A stretch of 64,000 bases of DNA from Vulcanimicrobiota bacterium (GCA_003161435.1 PMOS01000008.1:91626-155625); one strand, 5' to 3'. Shown: positions 35,177 to 43,287, numbered from the stretch's first letter. The notes: a model not told the origin generated them from the letters alone. A program made the numbers and translations.

Positions 35177-35589
35177 CCGATCCCCGGCTGCTAACTTTAG
35201 GACTCGCAGTCGCCTACGTTGCCTACGTCGCCCTCGTGCATGACCGCCGAGGCCTGCCGCCGTCGCGGGCCATGGAGGCGTCGATCCCGACCGGGATCGA
35301 GCTAACCCTCGCCCATGCGGGTACCATCAAGACGTATCGGTTCGGGCGGCGTATACTGGTCGGCAGGGCACCGAGCGCCGACCTTCGTCTCGCAGACCCA
35401 CGGATAAGCAGGCTTCATGCGCGAATCGAAATGCGGGACGACGGCGTCTACGTGGAAGACTTGGACAGTCGCAACGGAACGATGGTGGACGGCGAAGCCG
35501 TCACCGAGCCGCGGCGCCTCGAAGTCGACGACGAGGTGACCGTCGGGTCGGCAGCCCTCGTCTTTCGGGGAGTCGGAGCATGGAAATAG
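35173..35589 (+). CDS. FhaB-like protein (membrane-anchored FHA domain)
   Basis: A 138-residue protein with a short N-terminal hydrophobic segment (LLTLGLAVAYVAYVALV) and one FHA domain at about residues 45-135. The binding motifs are LVGRAPSADLRL, ISRLHARIEM and DSRNGTMVDGE. It corresponds to FhaB (FipA), which in mycobacteria brings phosphorylated partners to the division site. The GTG start overlaps the upstream stop, and its end overlaps the PP2C-like gene by ten bases. Confidence 0.9.
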   Translation: MTDPRLLTLGLAVAYVAYVALVHDRRGLPPSRAMEASIPTGIELTLAHAGTIKTYRFGRRILVGRAPSADLRLADPRISRLHARIEMRDDGVYVEDLDSRNGTMVDGEAVTEPRRLEVDDEVTVGSAALVFRGVGAWK

Positions 35590-36380
35590 CGGTCGGATCA
35601 CGACCCGGTGCCCCGCAACGAGGCGGCGACGAAGCCTATGTCGCCGAAATCGTCGCGCCCGGCGTCGTGCTGCTCGCGGTGGCCCACGGCTTCGGGCGCA
35701 TCCGCGAAAAGCCGGCCCCCATGGTCGCCGCTCAGGCGGTCCGCGACAGCCTCAAACGCCGCGTCCGCGGCGAGCGGCGCGACCCCCGCGCGGCGCTGTC
35801 CGCCGCCTTCACGTCAGCCAATGCGCGCGTGTACGCGCATTCGGGAAGCACCGACGACTACGTCGCTTCGGGAACGTCACTGACCGCCGCGCTGATCGTC
35901 GGCGACCACGCGTTCGTCGGCCACGTCGGAGCGACGCGCGCCTATCTCGGACGCGACGGCGCGCTGTCGACCTTGACCACCGACGACGCGGTCGGCGACG
36001 GCCCGTTGCGACTGCTCACGCGCACGCTGGGCACGCAGGCGACGCTCGAGCCGTCGCTCGCGCATCTGCGGCTCATGCACGGCGACGCGCTGGTACTTTC
36101 GAGCGGAGCGCTCCACGAGCTGCTCGACGAAGACGAGATCGCCGAAGCGCTGCGCGCCTCGTCCTCGTCGGAGGACGTCACCGCGCGACTGCTCGCCATC
36201 GCCGGGGTTCGCGGTGGGGGCGCGGGCACGGTGATCGTCGGCCGGTCGTTCCATGAAGTCGGCGGCGAAACCGCCGGGCGCCGTCCCGCCGTGCGCGAGG
36301 CGGCGATCGCGCTGGTCGCGATCTTGGCGGCCGCCGTCATCGCGGTGTTCATGCTCCACGCGATGTTCAGCGGCACGTGA
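35580..36380 (+). CDS. PP2C-fold protein lacking metal-binding residues (probable pseudophosphatase)
   Basis: The fold and order match PP2C/PstP: an N-terminal VGSRPGAPQRGGDEAYV, GTSLTAAL, GHVGATRAYLGRDG, LVLSSGALHELL and a C-terminal membrane anchor (about residues 240-262). But every metal-binding aspartate is changed: the DGMGG motif is AHGFGR (residues 35-40), GDSR is GATR, SDG is SSG and the final DN is AG. It is therefore unlikely to hydrolyse phosphate and may bind phosphoproteins or regulate RodA/FtsW. It sits where PstP sits in the fhaA-fhaB-pstP-rodA order. The ATG has GGAG upstream. Family membership is sure; inactivity is inferred. Confidence 0.8.
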   Translation: MEIAVGSRPGAPQRGGDEAYVAEIVAPGVVLLAVAHGFGRIREKPAPMVAAQAVRDSLKRRVRGERRDPRAALSAAFTSANARVYAHSGSTDDYVASGTSLTAALIVGDHAFVGHVGATRAYLGRDGALSTLTTDDAVGDGPLRLLTRTLGTQATLEPSLAHLRLMHGDALVLSSGALHELLDEDEIAEALRASSSSEDVTARLLAIAGVRGGGAGTVIVGRSFHEVGGETAGRRPAVREAAIALVAILAAAVIAVFMLHAMFSGT

Positions 36381-36392
36381 TCCTGCGACTGC

Positions 36393-37667
36393 GTGGCTGA
36401 GGCGCTAACGCGCCTTCGGGCGTGCGCGCCAATGGTCGTCGCCTTGATCCTCGCCGCGCTGACGCTGCGGCTGATTCCGCACGGCGCGCTGGTGCCCGAC
36501 TGGCTGCCGTTCGCGCTCGGCGCGCTGGCGCTGGCGTGGCCTGCGCTGCGTCCGGCCGGCGTCACGCGCGATGACACGCTGCCCGCATTGGCGGTTTTGC
36601 TGTCGTCGATCGGCCTCGCCGTCGTCGCCCGTCTGCAGCCGAGTCTCGCGCAAAAACAGGTCGTGTGGCTGGCGATCTCGCTCGTGCTGGCCATCGTCGC
36701 AGGGCCGTGGTTGGCGCGGTTTCGCATCCTCGCAGCGTATAAGTACATCTGGATCCTCGCGGCGATCGCGCTGTTCTTCGCACTCGCCCTCTTCGGTCAG
36801 GAAGTCAACGGCGCGCGGCTCTGGATCCGCCTGGGTCCGGTGCAGTTCGAGCCGGTCGAGGTGATCAAGCTCCTGGTCGTGCTGTTCATGGCGTCGTATC
36901 TCACCGAGACGGCGGACGTCATTGCGCGCACGCGGCCGTGGTCGTTGCGAGCGAACGCGAAGTACCTCGGTCCGCTGTTTCTGGGCTGGGGCGTTTCGAT
37001 GGGGATCTTGGTGTTCGAGCGCGACATCGGCATGGCGTCGCTGCTGCTCGCGACGTTCGTCGCGATGCTGTACGTCGCGACGCGCCGCATCGATCTGGTC
37101 GTCGGAGCGACGGCGGTGTTCGGCCTGGCGGCGTGGTGGGCTGCGACGCACTATCGCTACGTCGAGGCGCGCATCGCCGTGTGGCGCGATCCGTTCCACG
37201 ATCCGCTCGGCGCGGGCTACCAGGCGCTGCAGTCGTTGTTCTCGCTGGGCGCCGGCGGCCTGTTCGGCACCGGGTTCGGCAACGGTCGTCCCGACTACAT
37301 CCCCGAGGTTGCAACGGACTACGTTTACGCCGCCTTCGGCGAGGAGTGGGGCGCCATCGGCTCGATCGCGCTGCTGGCCGTGTTCTTGGCCGTGGTGCTG
37401 CGCGCGCTGCGCGTGGCGAACCGCCAACCCGACCTGTACGCCAAGCTGCTCGCCACGGGTCTGGCCGCCGTGTTCGGTTTTCAGATCGTGATCATCGTGG
37501 GGGGCGTGTTGCGGCTGTTCCCGCTGACCGGGATCACCCTACCGTTCATGTCGTACGGCGGCAGCTCGCTGGTGACCAACTACCTGCTCGTCGCGCTGGT
37601 GTGGGCGATCTCGAGCGAGCCGCGCGATCGCCGTCGCGACGCATCCGGCCCCATAGCAGGCGAGTAG
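36393..37667 (+). CDS. RodA/FtsW/SpoVE-family peptidoglycan polymerase
   Basis: A 424-residue SEDS protein with about ten transmembrane helices that polymerises glycan strands from lipid II. Key segments are NGARLWIRLGPVQFEPVEVIK, the extracellular loop with DPFHDPLGAGYQALQSLFSLGAGGLFGTGFGNG and the C-terminal FPLTGITLPFMSYGGSSL, which is the family signature. RodA and FtsW cannot be told apart from sequence alone; the FHA/PP2C context suggests RodA. No penicillin-binding protein partner gene follows. The GTG start is 12 bp after the PP2C-like gene. Confidence 0.92.
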   Translation: MAEALTRLRACAPMVVALILAALTLRLIPHGALVPDWLPFALGALALAWPALRPAGVTRDDTLPALAVLLSSIGLAVVARLQPSLAQKQVVWLAISLVLAIVAGPWLARFRILAAYKYIWILAAIALFFALALFGQEVNGARLWIRLGPVQFEPVEVIKLLVVLFMASYLTETADVIARTRPWSLRANAKYLGPLFLGWGVSMGILVFERDIGMASLLLATFVAMLYVATRRIDLVVGATAVFGLAAWWAATHYRYVEARIAVWRDPFHDPLGAGYQALQSLFSLGAGGLFGTGFGNGRPDYIPEVATDYVYAAFGEEWGAIGSIALLAVFLAVVLRALRVANRQPDLYAKLLATGLAAVFGFQIVIIVGGVLRLFPLTGITLPFMSYGGSSLVTNYLLVALVWAISSEPRDRRRDASGPIAGE

Positions 37668-37705
37668 CGAGGCCCATCGGCCGGTTTTGCCGTACAAGAT
37701 CGAGC

Positions 37706-37915
37706 ATGCAGGACCAGGATCAGGAACGTCCCGCGGGCTCGGGTGAAGGGCCGCCGGCGCAGCTGGATCGCCGCAAGGGGCCCCGCCGCGGCTCGGCCGA
37801 GGGCGACGTCGACCTCAAACGCCGCGGGCCGGACCGCCGCAAGCGCAAACCCGGCCTCGCCGGATTGTTCGGTGCGATCTTCGGGGGCGGCAAGTCCGAC
37901 GAAGACCCGGGGTAG
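37706..37915 (+). CDS. Small charged hypothetical protein
   Basis: A 69-residue protein, very rich in Asp/Glu in the first half and Arg/Lys later (DRRKGPRRG, KRRGPDRRKRKPG), ending in a short hydrophobic GLAGLFGAIFGGG and an acidic tail. It may be a membrane-peripheral or nucleic-acid-binding adaptor. No family recognised. It directly follows the RodA/FtsW gene and ends at a terminator, so it is probably the last gene of the def-to-rodA operon. The ATG at 37706 is the first start; GATCGAGC lies upstream. Confidence 0.55.
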   Translation: MQDQDQERPAGSGEGPPAQLDRRKGPRRGSAEGDVDLKRRGPDRRKRKPGLAGLFGAIFGGGKSDEDPG

Positions 37916-37950
37916 AAAAAAAGGGACCGGCGTAGCCGGTCCCTCTCTGC
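37915..37950. terminator. Bidirectional intrinsic terminator
   Basis: A perfect 10-bp stem (37922-37931 with 37935-37944) and a GTA loop. Seven A to the left give a U-tract for minus-strand transcripts, and CTCTCT follows on the right. It separates the operon that ends at 37915 from the convergent secreted protein gene. Confidence 0.85.
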
Positions 37951-37975
37951 GTTCAGCGGCGCACGCGCCCGCGGA

Positions 37976-38623
37976 TCAGTTGCCGACGGCCGAGCTCGAG
38001 TTGGTGGCCCCGCTGCCTTGCCGCGCCTCTTGGATGTCCCAGGCCTGGCGCGCATCGTTCCAGCTCATGGTGTAGATGTTCCCGAGCGCCATCGGACGGC
38101 TGATGGTGGTCTGGCTACCGTCGCTGGCATTGGTTTCGACCGACGCCGTATACGGCGAGCAGACCGGCGGACTGCCGGCGTAGAACCAAGTATAGTCCTT
38201 GGCCGCCACCGTCGACGCGGCCGGCGCGACGCCGTTGCACGCGCGGGTGAAGGTGAGCTTGCGCGTCGAGGTGTTGACGACGACGACCATGAGGTTCGTG
38301 TCGAAGGCGGTGTAGTCGTTCGTGCTGCCCGGCTTGGCCAGGGCATACGTGACGCCGTTGCGCAGCGCGATCACTTTCGTGGTCACCGAACCGTCGGAGT
38401 TCGTCGTGCCGATCTGTAGCGACACCGCCGAGTTCGCGCACGTCCAATTCCTGTTCTGCAGGGGATTGAGCGTGTCGAGCGTCCAGTTTCCGGAACCACA
38501 GCGCACCGAGTACTTGAGGGGTTTCTTCTCGAGATTGCCGACCGTGATTTTGTCGGCCGAAGCGAGAGCGGGGAGCGCGAAGACCACCGCTCCCATCCCT
38601 AGGGCGAGAAGGCGCTTTTTCAT
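37976..38623 (-). CDS. Secreted protein, function unknown
   Basis: A 215-residue protein with a signal peptide (MKKRLLALGMGAVVFALPALASA). The mature part is Thr/Ser/Asn-rich and beta-rich, with four cysteines (in SVRCGSG, WTCANS, RACNGV and PVCSPY) that could make two disulfides. No known domain; such sequences are common in small surface or extracellular proteins. The frame can be extended upstream, but the ATG at 38623 directly begins the signal peptide. Its end lies beside the terminator shared with the operon on the other strand. Confidence 0.72.
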   Translation of the reverse strand: MKKRLLALGMGAVVFALPALASADKITVGNLEKKPLKYSVRCGSGNWTLDTLNPLQNRNWTCANSAVSLQIGTTNSDGSVTTKVIALRNGVTYALAKPGSTNDYTAFDTNLMVVVVNTSTRKLTFTRACNGVAPAASTVAAKDYTWFYAGSPPVCSPYTASVETNASDGSQTTISRPMALGNIYTMSWNDARQAWDIQEARQGSGATNSSSAVGN

Positions 38624-38827
38624 GGCGGCCTCGTTGAGTACCGGCCGTCCGGAATCCTGTGTTGGGGCCGCCGGCAGCCTCGGAACCTCGTCCGGCGTGC
38701 GTAGCCGGGGTGTCCGGACGCGACGGAGACGTTTTGTCCGGCGCGCGTCGCTGGGGCCTACACGGGCCGGAAACTTTTCGACGGGCGGCGCGCTAGTAGG
38801 GCGTAGAGGTTGCTCTAGGAGGTAGAG

Positions 38828-39613
38828 ATGGTCGCCCAGCAGTTCGACGCGGCGCGCGAGCTCGAGAACGCCGTCCACGTCTTGGCCGCCCGCTGGACGC
38901 TGGCGCTGCCGACGGCGATCGCAGCGCTATTGATCGCGGCGATCGTCTTTTTCCTCATCGGTGCGGTCATCATCTCCGGTGTTGCCGCGGCGTTGATCGG
39001 CCACGGCGCCGCTGCGGTCGCCGCGATCGAAGCCGGCGCCACATCGGTCGCGATCGCGATCGGGACGATCGCCCTGATCTCGACGCTCGCCCATTCGATG
39101 GTCATGGCGGCGGCACACGATGCCTGGGCCGGGCGGGACCCCGACTACAGTGCTGCGTTCCGGCTCACGCTCAACCGTTTCCCGGCGCTGCTCGTCGTCG
39201 CGTTCATCATCGCCTTGCTGTACGCGATCCCGGTCGCGCTGTCGTTCGTGCTGATCGGGATCCCGCTGCTGTTCGTGCTCGGCTACTTCTTGATGTACGC
39301 GCGAGCGGCGATCGTCATCGGCGGCGAAGACGCGGTGACCGCGATCGGAACGTCGTTCCGGCTCGCCTCGACGCAAACCGGCCCGAGCCTGATCGCGTTC
39401 GCCGGCATCGTCGCGGCATTCATCATCGGCCGCATCGTCGACGCGACGACGATCCACATCCCCGGGCTCGGCCTCCTGACCGCGTTCTTCGTCGGCGGCG
39501 CAACCGCCGCATACATCGCCCTCGTCGAAGTCCGCTTCTACGAAATCCTCCGCAACGCACCGGTCCCCGGAGCTACGGCACCCGGAGCGCCAACGTCGAC
39601 GCAACTCCGCTAA
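38828..39613 (+). CDS. Multi-pass membrane protein (glycerophosphodiesterase-membrane-domain-like)
   Basis: A 261-residue protein with about six transmembrane helices and little else: three in the first 95 residues, two at about 115-160 and two near the end. Between them is a short cytoplasmic AAHDAWAGRDPDYSAAFRLTLNRFP. The topology is like the integral membrane domains of the DUF6159 or GdpP-membrane type found beside transport or lipid genes. No catalytic residues. AGGAGG lies seven bases before the ATG, so the start is secure. It is divergent from the secreted protein with about 200 bp between them. Confidence 0.75.
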   Translation: MVAQQFDAARELENAVHVLAARWTLALPTAIAALLIAAIVFFLIGAVIISGVAAALIGHGAAAVAAIEAGATSVAIAIGTIALISTLAHSMVMAAAHDAWAGRDPDYSAAFRLTLNRFPALLVVAFIIALLYAIPVALSFVLIGIPLLFVLGYFLMYARAAIVIGGEDAVTAIGTSFRLASTQTGPSLIAFAGIVAAFIIGRIVDATTIHIPGLGLLTAFFVGGATAAYIALVEVRFYEILRNAPVPGATAPGAPTSTQLR

Positions 39614-39649
39614 TCCGCTCTCGTTCCCCGGGGACGTTCGCGCCGCAGA

Positions 39650-40204
39650 TCAAGGCACGAGATCGTAAGCAAACAGCGATTCCAGGATCGTCGCCATCGC
39701 CGGATCGATCTCGTGCAACCGTGCCCGCGTCGCGCGAGGCCACGGTGAGCGCGGATCGTTCGCTTCGACCCATGCCCGCAAGCATTCGGCGAAGTACTCG
39801 TCCAAACCCGACGCAGCGTACGGCGTGACGAACGCGCGCGCGCCGCGAAACGCGCGCCGTATCCGCGGGTCGACGCCGCTGAGATAGACGCCACCGCCGA
39901 GCGCGCAGTCGAGCGCGTGCGCGAACTCGTGCGCAACGGTCATCACCGACGTCGAGCGGAGATAGACGGTGCGTTCTTCGACGACGAACAAGCCCGCCGG
40001 CGGAATGGGCCAGTCATCGACGCCGCTCGCCAGCCGGCGCAGCGCCGGCGATCGATCGCGGTATCGATCCGTACTCCGCAGATGGATCACTTTCGTGCCG
40101 GCTGCAGCCGCCAGGCGCAACGCTCCGGGTCCGAAGAGGTCGAGTACGGCGTCGATCGCGGTAGCATCCCGAGGCGCGGCGCTGATGGTAGGACGATCGG
40201 ACAT
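39650..40204 (-). CDS. ATLF-like zinc metallopeptidase
   Basis: A 184-residue protein with the HExxH zinc motif at His92-Glu93-His96 (VAHEFAHALD) and a downstream acidic helix GLDEYFAECLRAW with Glu136 or Glu140 as the likely third ligand. This layout matches the anthrax-toxin-lethal-factor-like (ATLF/Pro-Pro endopeptidase) gluzincin group. No signal peptide is seen, so it may act in the cytoplasm. The N-terminal 60 residues are of unknown role. Its end is 36 bp from the convergent membrane protein gene. The substrate is unknown. Confidence 0.7.
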   Translation of the reverse strand: MSDRPTISAAPRDATAIDAVLDLFGPGALRLAAAAGTKVIHLRSTDRYRDRSPALRRLASGVDDWPIPPAGLFVVEERTVYLRSTSVMTVAHEFAHALDCALGGGVYLSGVDPRIRRAFRGARAFVTPYAASGLDEYFAECLRAWVEANDPRSPWPRATRARLHEIDPAMATILESLFAYDLVP

Positions 40205-40318
40205 CCGGCCGAGCGTAGCGGCGCCCCGTGAACGCTTGAAAACGCCGGTGTTGCCGCAAAGCGGCGACGAGACGGCAGGACTCGGTGAGAACTGCCTGGT
40301 TCAGGCGGAACAGAAGGT

Positions 40319-41149
40319 GTGCGCGCGAAAGCGGAGGGCGTGAGCGTCCCGAAGTGGGTCAGGAACCTCGGCGGAATTGTCGCTTTTTTGAGCACGTTCG
40401 CGTTTGCTACCGCAGATGAGGGGTCGACGAACATCGCTAAGATCATTGCGCCCAGCGGACATCTGCGGGCGGCCATCAACTATGGCAATCCCGTGCTCGC
40501 GCAGAAGGACCCGCAGACCGGCGAGCCGCGTGGCGTTTCTGCGGAGCTCGCGCGCGAGCTCGGACGACGATTGGGAGTGCCGGTGGACTTCGTCACGTAC
40601 GACGCGGCCGGAAAAGTGACCGATGCGCTGCAGAGGGACGCGTGGGATGTCGCCTTTCTGGCGATCGACCCCGTTCGCTCGGCGGGGATCACCTACACGG
40701 CGCCCTACGTCCTGATCGAAGGCGCGTATCTCGTCCCCGACGGCTCGCCGATTCGCACGAACGACGACGTCGACCGCGCCGGCGTGCGAGTCGTCGTCGG
40801 GCGTGGGAGCGCCTACGATCTCTATCTGACGCGGACGCTGAAGAACGCGCAGCTCGTCCGCGTTCCAACGTCGGCCGACGCGATGGATGCGTTTGAACGC
40901 GATCACTTGGAAGTCGCCGCAGGCGTGAAACAGCCGATCGCCGCCTACGCCGCCGCACATCCGGGCCTGCGCGTGCTCCCCGGCCGCTTCATGGTCATCG
41001 AGCAAGCTGTCGGCCTCCCGAAGGCGCGTGACGCCGCCCTGCCGTTCGTGCGCGCGTTCGTCGAGGAGATGAAGGCCTCAGGCTTCGTCGCCAAAGCCCT
41101 TGCTGCGAGCGGCCAAGGCGACGCGACGGTGGCGCCCGCTTCGCCGTAG
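40319..41149 (+). CDS. Amino-acid-type ABC transporter solute-binding protein
   Basis: A 276-residue exported protein of the SBP_bac_3 family, which binds amino acids or similar small solutes for ABC import. A signal-like segment lies at residues about 18-32 (GIVAFLSTFAFATA). The family patterns LRAAINYGNPVLAQ, GVSAELARELGRRLGV, DVAFLAIDPVRS and ITYTAPYVLIEGAYLVP are clear. No permease or ATPase gene is adjacent, so it is an orphan or works with a remote transporter. The start may be GTG 40319 or GTG 40340; neither has a well-spaced ribosome site. Confidence 0.85.
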   Translation: MRAKAEGVSVPKWVRNLGGIVAFLSTFAFATADEGSTNIAKIIAPSGHLRAAINYGNPVLAQKDPQTGEPRGVSAELARELGRRLGVPVDFVTYDAAGKVTDALQRDAWDVAFLAIDPVRSAGITYTAPYVLIEGAYLVPDGSPIRTNDDVDRAGVRVVVGRGSAYDLYLTRTLKNAQLVRVPTSADAMDAFERDHLEVAAGVKQPIAAYAAAHPGLRVLPGRFMVIEQAVGLPKARDAALPFVRAFVEEMKASGFVAKALAASGQGDATVAPASP

Positions 41150-41170
41150 CCTGCGCGCTGTCTCGTATCC

Positions 41171-41386
41171 TTACCGGACGACCGAGCTCGGGCTGACTCG
41201 GGCGGCCTTGAGCGCCGCGAGCGCGTCGACCTCGGCCGTGTACTCGATGCTCAAGCACAAATTGGAAGCCGACTGGACGCTCGCGGGGGTCGGAATCACC
41301 TTCGCCGCAACGCCGGAGTCTCGAAGCGTCTTCGTCGCGATCATCGTGCCTGAATTCGAAGGGAACAGCAGAATGACGTTCGACAT
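41171..41386 (-). CDS. DUF3343 (putative Se/S carrier-like) small protein
   Basis: A 71-residue protein that begins MSNVILLFPSNSGTMIATKT and continues with KVIPTP and a Cys at residue 44 (NLCLSIEY). This matches DUF3343, the putative Se/S carrier-like fold in which a Cys lies in the same place and which is often coded near YedF/TusA-type sulfur relay proteins. The role is unproven. The start ATG comes two bases after the TAA of the upstream sensor-like gene on the same strand, so the two are surely co-transcribed. A longer frame through the sensor gene in another phase is spurious. Confidence 0.75.
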   Translation of the reverse strand: MSNVILLFPSNSGTMIATKTLRDSGVAAKVIPTPASVQSASNLCLSIEYTAEVDALAALKAARVSPSSVVR

Positions 41387-41388
41387 CC

Positions 41389-42051
41389 TTACGGCGTCGT
41401 CGCGCTGAGTCGATGAGAGAGCTGCTCTCGAAGGCTTGCGTTCATCTCCATTTCGCGCATCAGCGCATCGGCCGTCTCGCGTGAGGTGAAGTCGACGAGA
41501 TCTTCGAGCCGCTTGAACAGCGAGCTGATGGCGATCGTCAGCCAGAAGAGAACGCCGCACTCGATCACGACGGCGAGCGCGTGCAGCGCTACGCGGTCGA
41601 TGCCTTCCTCCGGGAAGACGTTCGCGGGAACGACGAGATCGAGAATCAGGTGATGCGCGGCCGTGAACGCCGCCGAGATCGCGATGGGACGCCAATCGAT
41701 GTACGCCGTCAACATCGCGAAGACGCCGAAGAAATACATGTGGTAGTCGACCTGCCAGTCGCCGTTGCCCGCGATACCGCTGAAGTGGCCGCGCCCCGCG
41801 TAGACGAACAGAATCGGCCCGAACGTCAGACACAGCGCCATGATCGAACGCAACAGGAGCCCGTCGCGGAGCTTCCAGGCGCAAACGGTGGCGACGACGG
41901 CGACCGCGAGCGCAACTGCCATGGGCGGCTGCCACGGATTGCGCGCCATGAGGGCGACGCCCCCAACCAAGAAGACGTGGGCCCAAACGACGCCGACGAA
42001 GATCTTTGTGGCGGTCGTCCGGATATCACCCAGCGTAAAGGAGCTAAGCAA
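41389..42051 (-). CDS. Truncated chemoreceptor-type membrane sensor
   Basis: A 220-residue protein with about six transmembrane helices, then a short helix with SSLFKRLEDLVDFTSRET. The core DYHMYFFGVFAMLTAYIDWR, with the histidine-rich AAHHLILDLVVPANVFPEEG, is the membrane sensor module that in other bacteria heads methyl-accepting chemotaxis proteins. Here no HAMP or signalling domain follows; the protein stops after about 40 cytoplasmic residues. It is probably a stand-alone sensor or the relic of a chemoreceptor. The start is TTG at 42051, with AAAAGGAC seven bases upstream. It is followed at once by a DUF3343 gene. Confidence 0.75.
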   Translation of the reverse strand: MLSSFTLGDIRTTATKIFVGVVWAHVFLVGGVALMARNPWQPPMAVALAVAVVATVCAWKLRDGLLLRSIMALCLTFGPILFVYAGRGHFSGIAGNGDWQVDYHMYFFGVFAMLTAYIDWRPIAISAAFTAAHHLILDLVVPANVFPEEGIDRVALHALAVVIECGVLFWLTIAISSLFKRLEDLVDFTSRETADALMREMEMNASLREQLSHRLSATTP

Positions 42052-42141
42052 AGTGAGTGTCCTTTTAGGAAGCCCGGCCCGGATTTTATCGGCCGGCCAC
42101 GGGCAAAGCTGAGCCGGCCGAAAGATTCGGGCATGTCCGGG

Positions 42142-42180
42142 GCTCCTGACACCACGCTGTCAGGAGCGCCTTGCTAGGAT
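42142..42180 (+). promoter_or_regulatory. Dyad operator candidate and extended -10 before the VOC-WYL operon
   Basis: GCTCCTGACA (42142-42151) and TGTCAGGAGC (42158-42167) form a perfect 10-bp dyad with a six-base centre. TGCTAGGAT (42172-42180), an extended -10 box, follows after four bases. This is the right place for a repressor to block the operon that includes a WYL regulator. It could instead be a terminator, but no T-tract follows. Confidence 0.5.
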
Positions 42181-42220
42181 CGGTGCACGTCGCAACGACC
42201 GAACCGCAAGGAGCCCTCAA

Positions 42221-42607
42221 ATGTCCGAGAATGCCAACGCGATCCGCACGCCCATCACCTGGTTCGAGATCCCGGCTACCGATCTGGAGCGCGCGAAGCG
42301 CTTCTACGAAACGATCTTCGAGACGGAGCTGAACGTCATGGACTTCGGCGGCCCGATGGCGATCTTTCCGCACGAGGACCGGAGCGTCGGCGGCTGCATC
42401 GTCGCCGGCCGCGACTCCCACCCGTCGCCGCACGGTACGCTGGTCTATCTCAATGCCGAGGGCCGCCTCGACCGCACCGTCGACCTCGTCACGCAGGCCG
42501 GCGGACGCGTCGACACGCCGAAGATGAAGATCACCGACGACATCGGCTACGTCGCCTACATCATCGACTCGGAAGGGAATCGCGTCGGCCTTCACGCGAT
42601 GACCTGA
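42221..42607 (+). CDS. VOC (glyoxalase/bleomycin-resistance) family protein
   Basis: A 128-residue protein of the vicinal-oxygen-chelate fold: ITWFEIPATDLERAKRFYET opens the first repeat, GGPMAIFPHED and GTLVYLNAEG follow, and the second module ends VAYIIDSEGNRVGLHA. Members bind a metal or a small ligand; the function is not predictable. It is followed after two bases by a WYL-domain regulator that probably controls it. The ATG has CAAGGAG upstream. Confidence 0.88.
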   Translation: MSENANAIRTPITWFEIPATDLERAKRFYETIFETELNVMDFGGPMAIFPHEDRSVGGCIVAGRDSHPSPHGTLVYLNAEGRLDRTVDLVTQAGGRVDTPKMKITDDIGYVAYIIDSEGNRVGLHAMT

Positions 42608-42609
42608 GG

Positions 42610-43287
42610 GTGCGACGTGCCGACCGTCTGTTCACGATCGTTCAGCTGCTTCGGGGCGGCCGGCACGTCACCGCGCGCACTCTCGCCGACCGCCTCGAAG
42701 TATCGGAGCGGACGATCTACCGCGACGTCGACGAGCTCACGCTCTGCGGCGTCCCGATCGAAGGCGAACCGGGCCGGGGGTACCGGCTGCCCAAGACGTT
42801 CGAAATCCCGCCGCTGATGTTCGAACGGCACGAGATCGAAGCGCTGGTGGTCGGCGCGCGCTTCGTCGAGGCGTGGTGCGGTCCCGGGCTTGCGGCGTCG
42901 GCGCGCTCCGCGCTCGCGCGCATCCGCGGTGTCGTCCCGGCCGGCCTGTTGAGCCAGATCGACGATGCGCGGGTCTACACGCTGCGCTTCGGCCAGAGCC
43001 TCGCGATCGACAACTTCGAGGTCGTCCACCAGGCCATCGGGCAGCAGCGGCGACTCACGATCGACTACGCCGGTGAGGACGGCATCCCGACCCTCGACCG
43101 GACGGTCCGGCCACTCGGGCTCTATTTCTGGGGCAAGGTGTGGACGCTGGCGGCCTGGTGCGAGCTGCGCGACGACTTCCGCAGCTTTCGGGTCGATCGT
43201 ATCCGGCAGCCGCGGATGACGGAGCCTTTCGCGACCGAGCCGGCGAAGTCGCTCGAGACGTTCCTGGCGCGAATGCGCGCGACCTGA
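42610..43287 (+). CDS. YafY/DeoR-type regulator with HTH and WYL domains
   Basis: A 225-residue transcription factor: an N-terminal winged helix-turn-helix (RLFTIVQLLRGGRHVTARTL followed by SERTIYRDVDEL, residues about 5-50) and a C-terminal WYL-like ligand domain (about 135-215) with RLTIDYAG, TVRPLGLYFWGKVWTLAAWC and FRVDRIRQ. WYL proteins sense nucleic acid or small ligands. It is cotranscribed with the VOC gene and may act at the dyad upstream of that gene. The GTG start is two bases after the VOC stop. Confidence 0.92.
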   Translation: MRRADRLFTIVQLLRGGRHVTARTLADRLEVSERTIYRDVDELTLCGVPIEGEPGRGYRLPKTFEIPPLMFERHEIEALVVGARFVEAWCGPGLAASARSALARIRGVVPAGLLSQIDDARVYTLRFGQSLAIDNFEVVHQAIGQQRRLTIDYAGEDGIPTLDRTVRPLGLYFWGKVWTLAAWCELRDDFRSFRVDRIRQPRMTEPFATEPAKSLETFLARMRAT

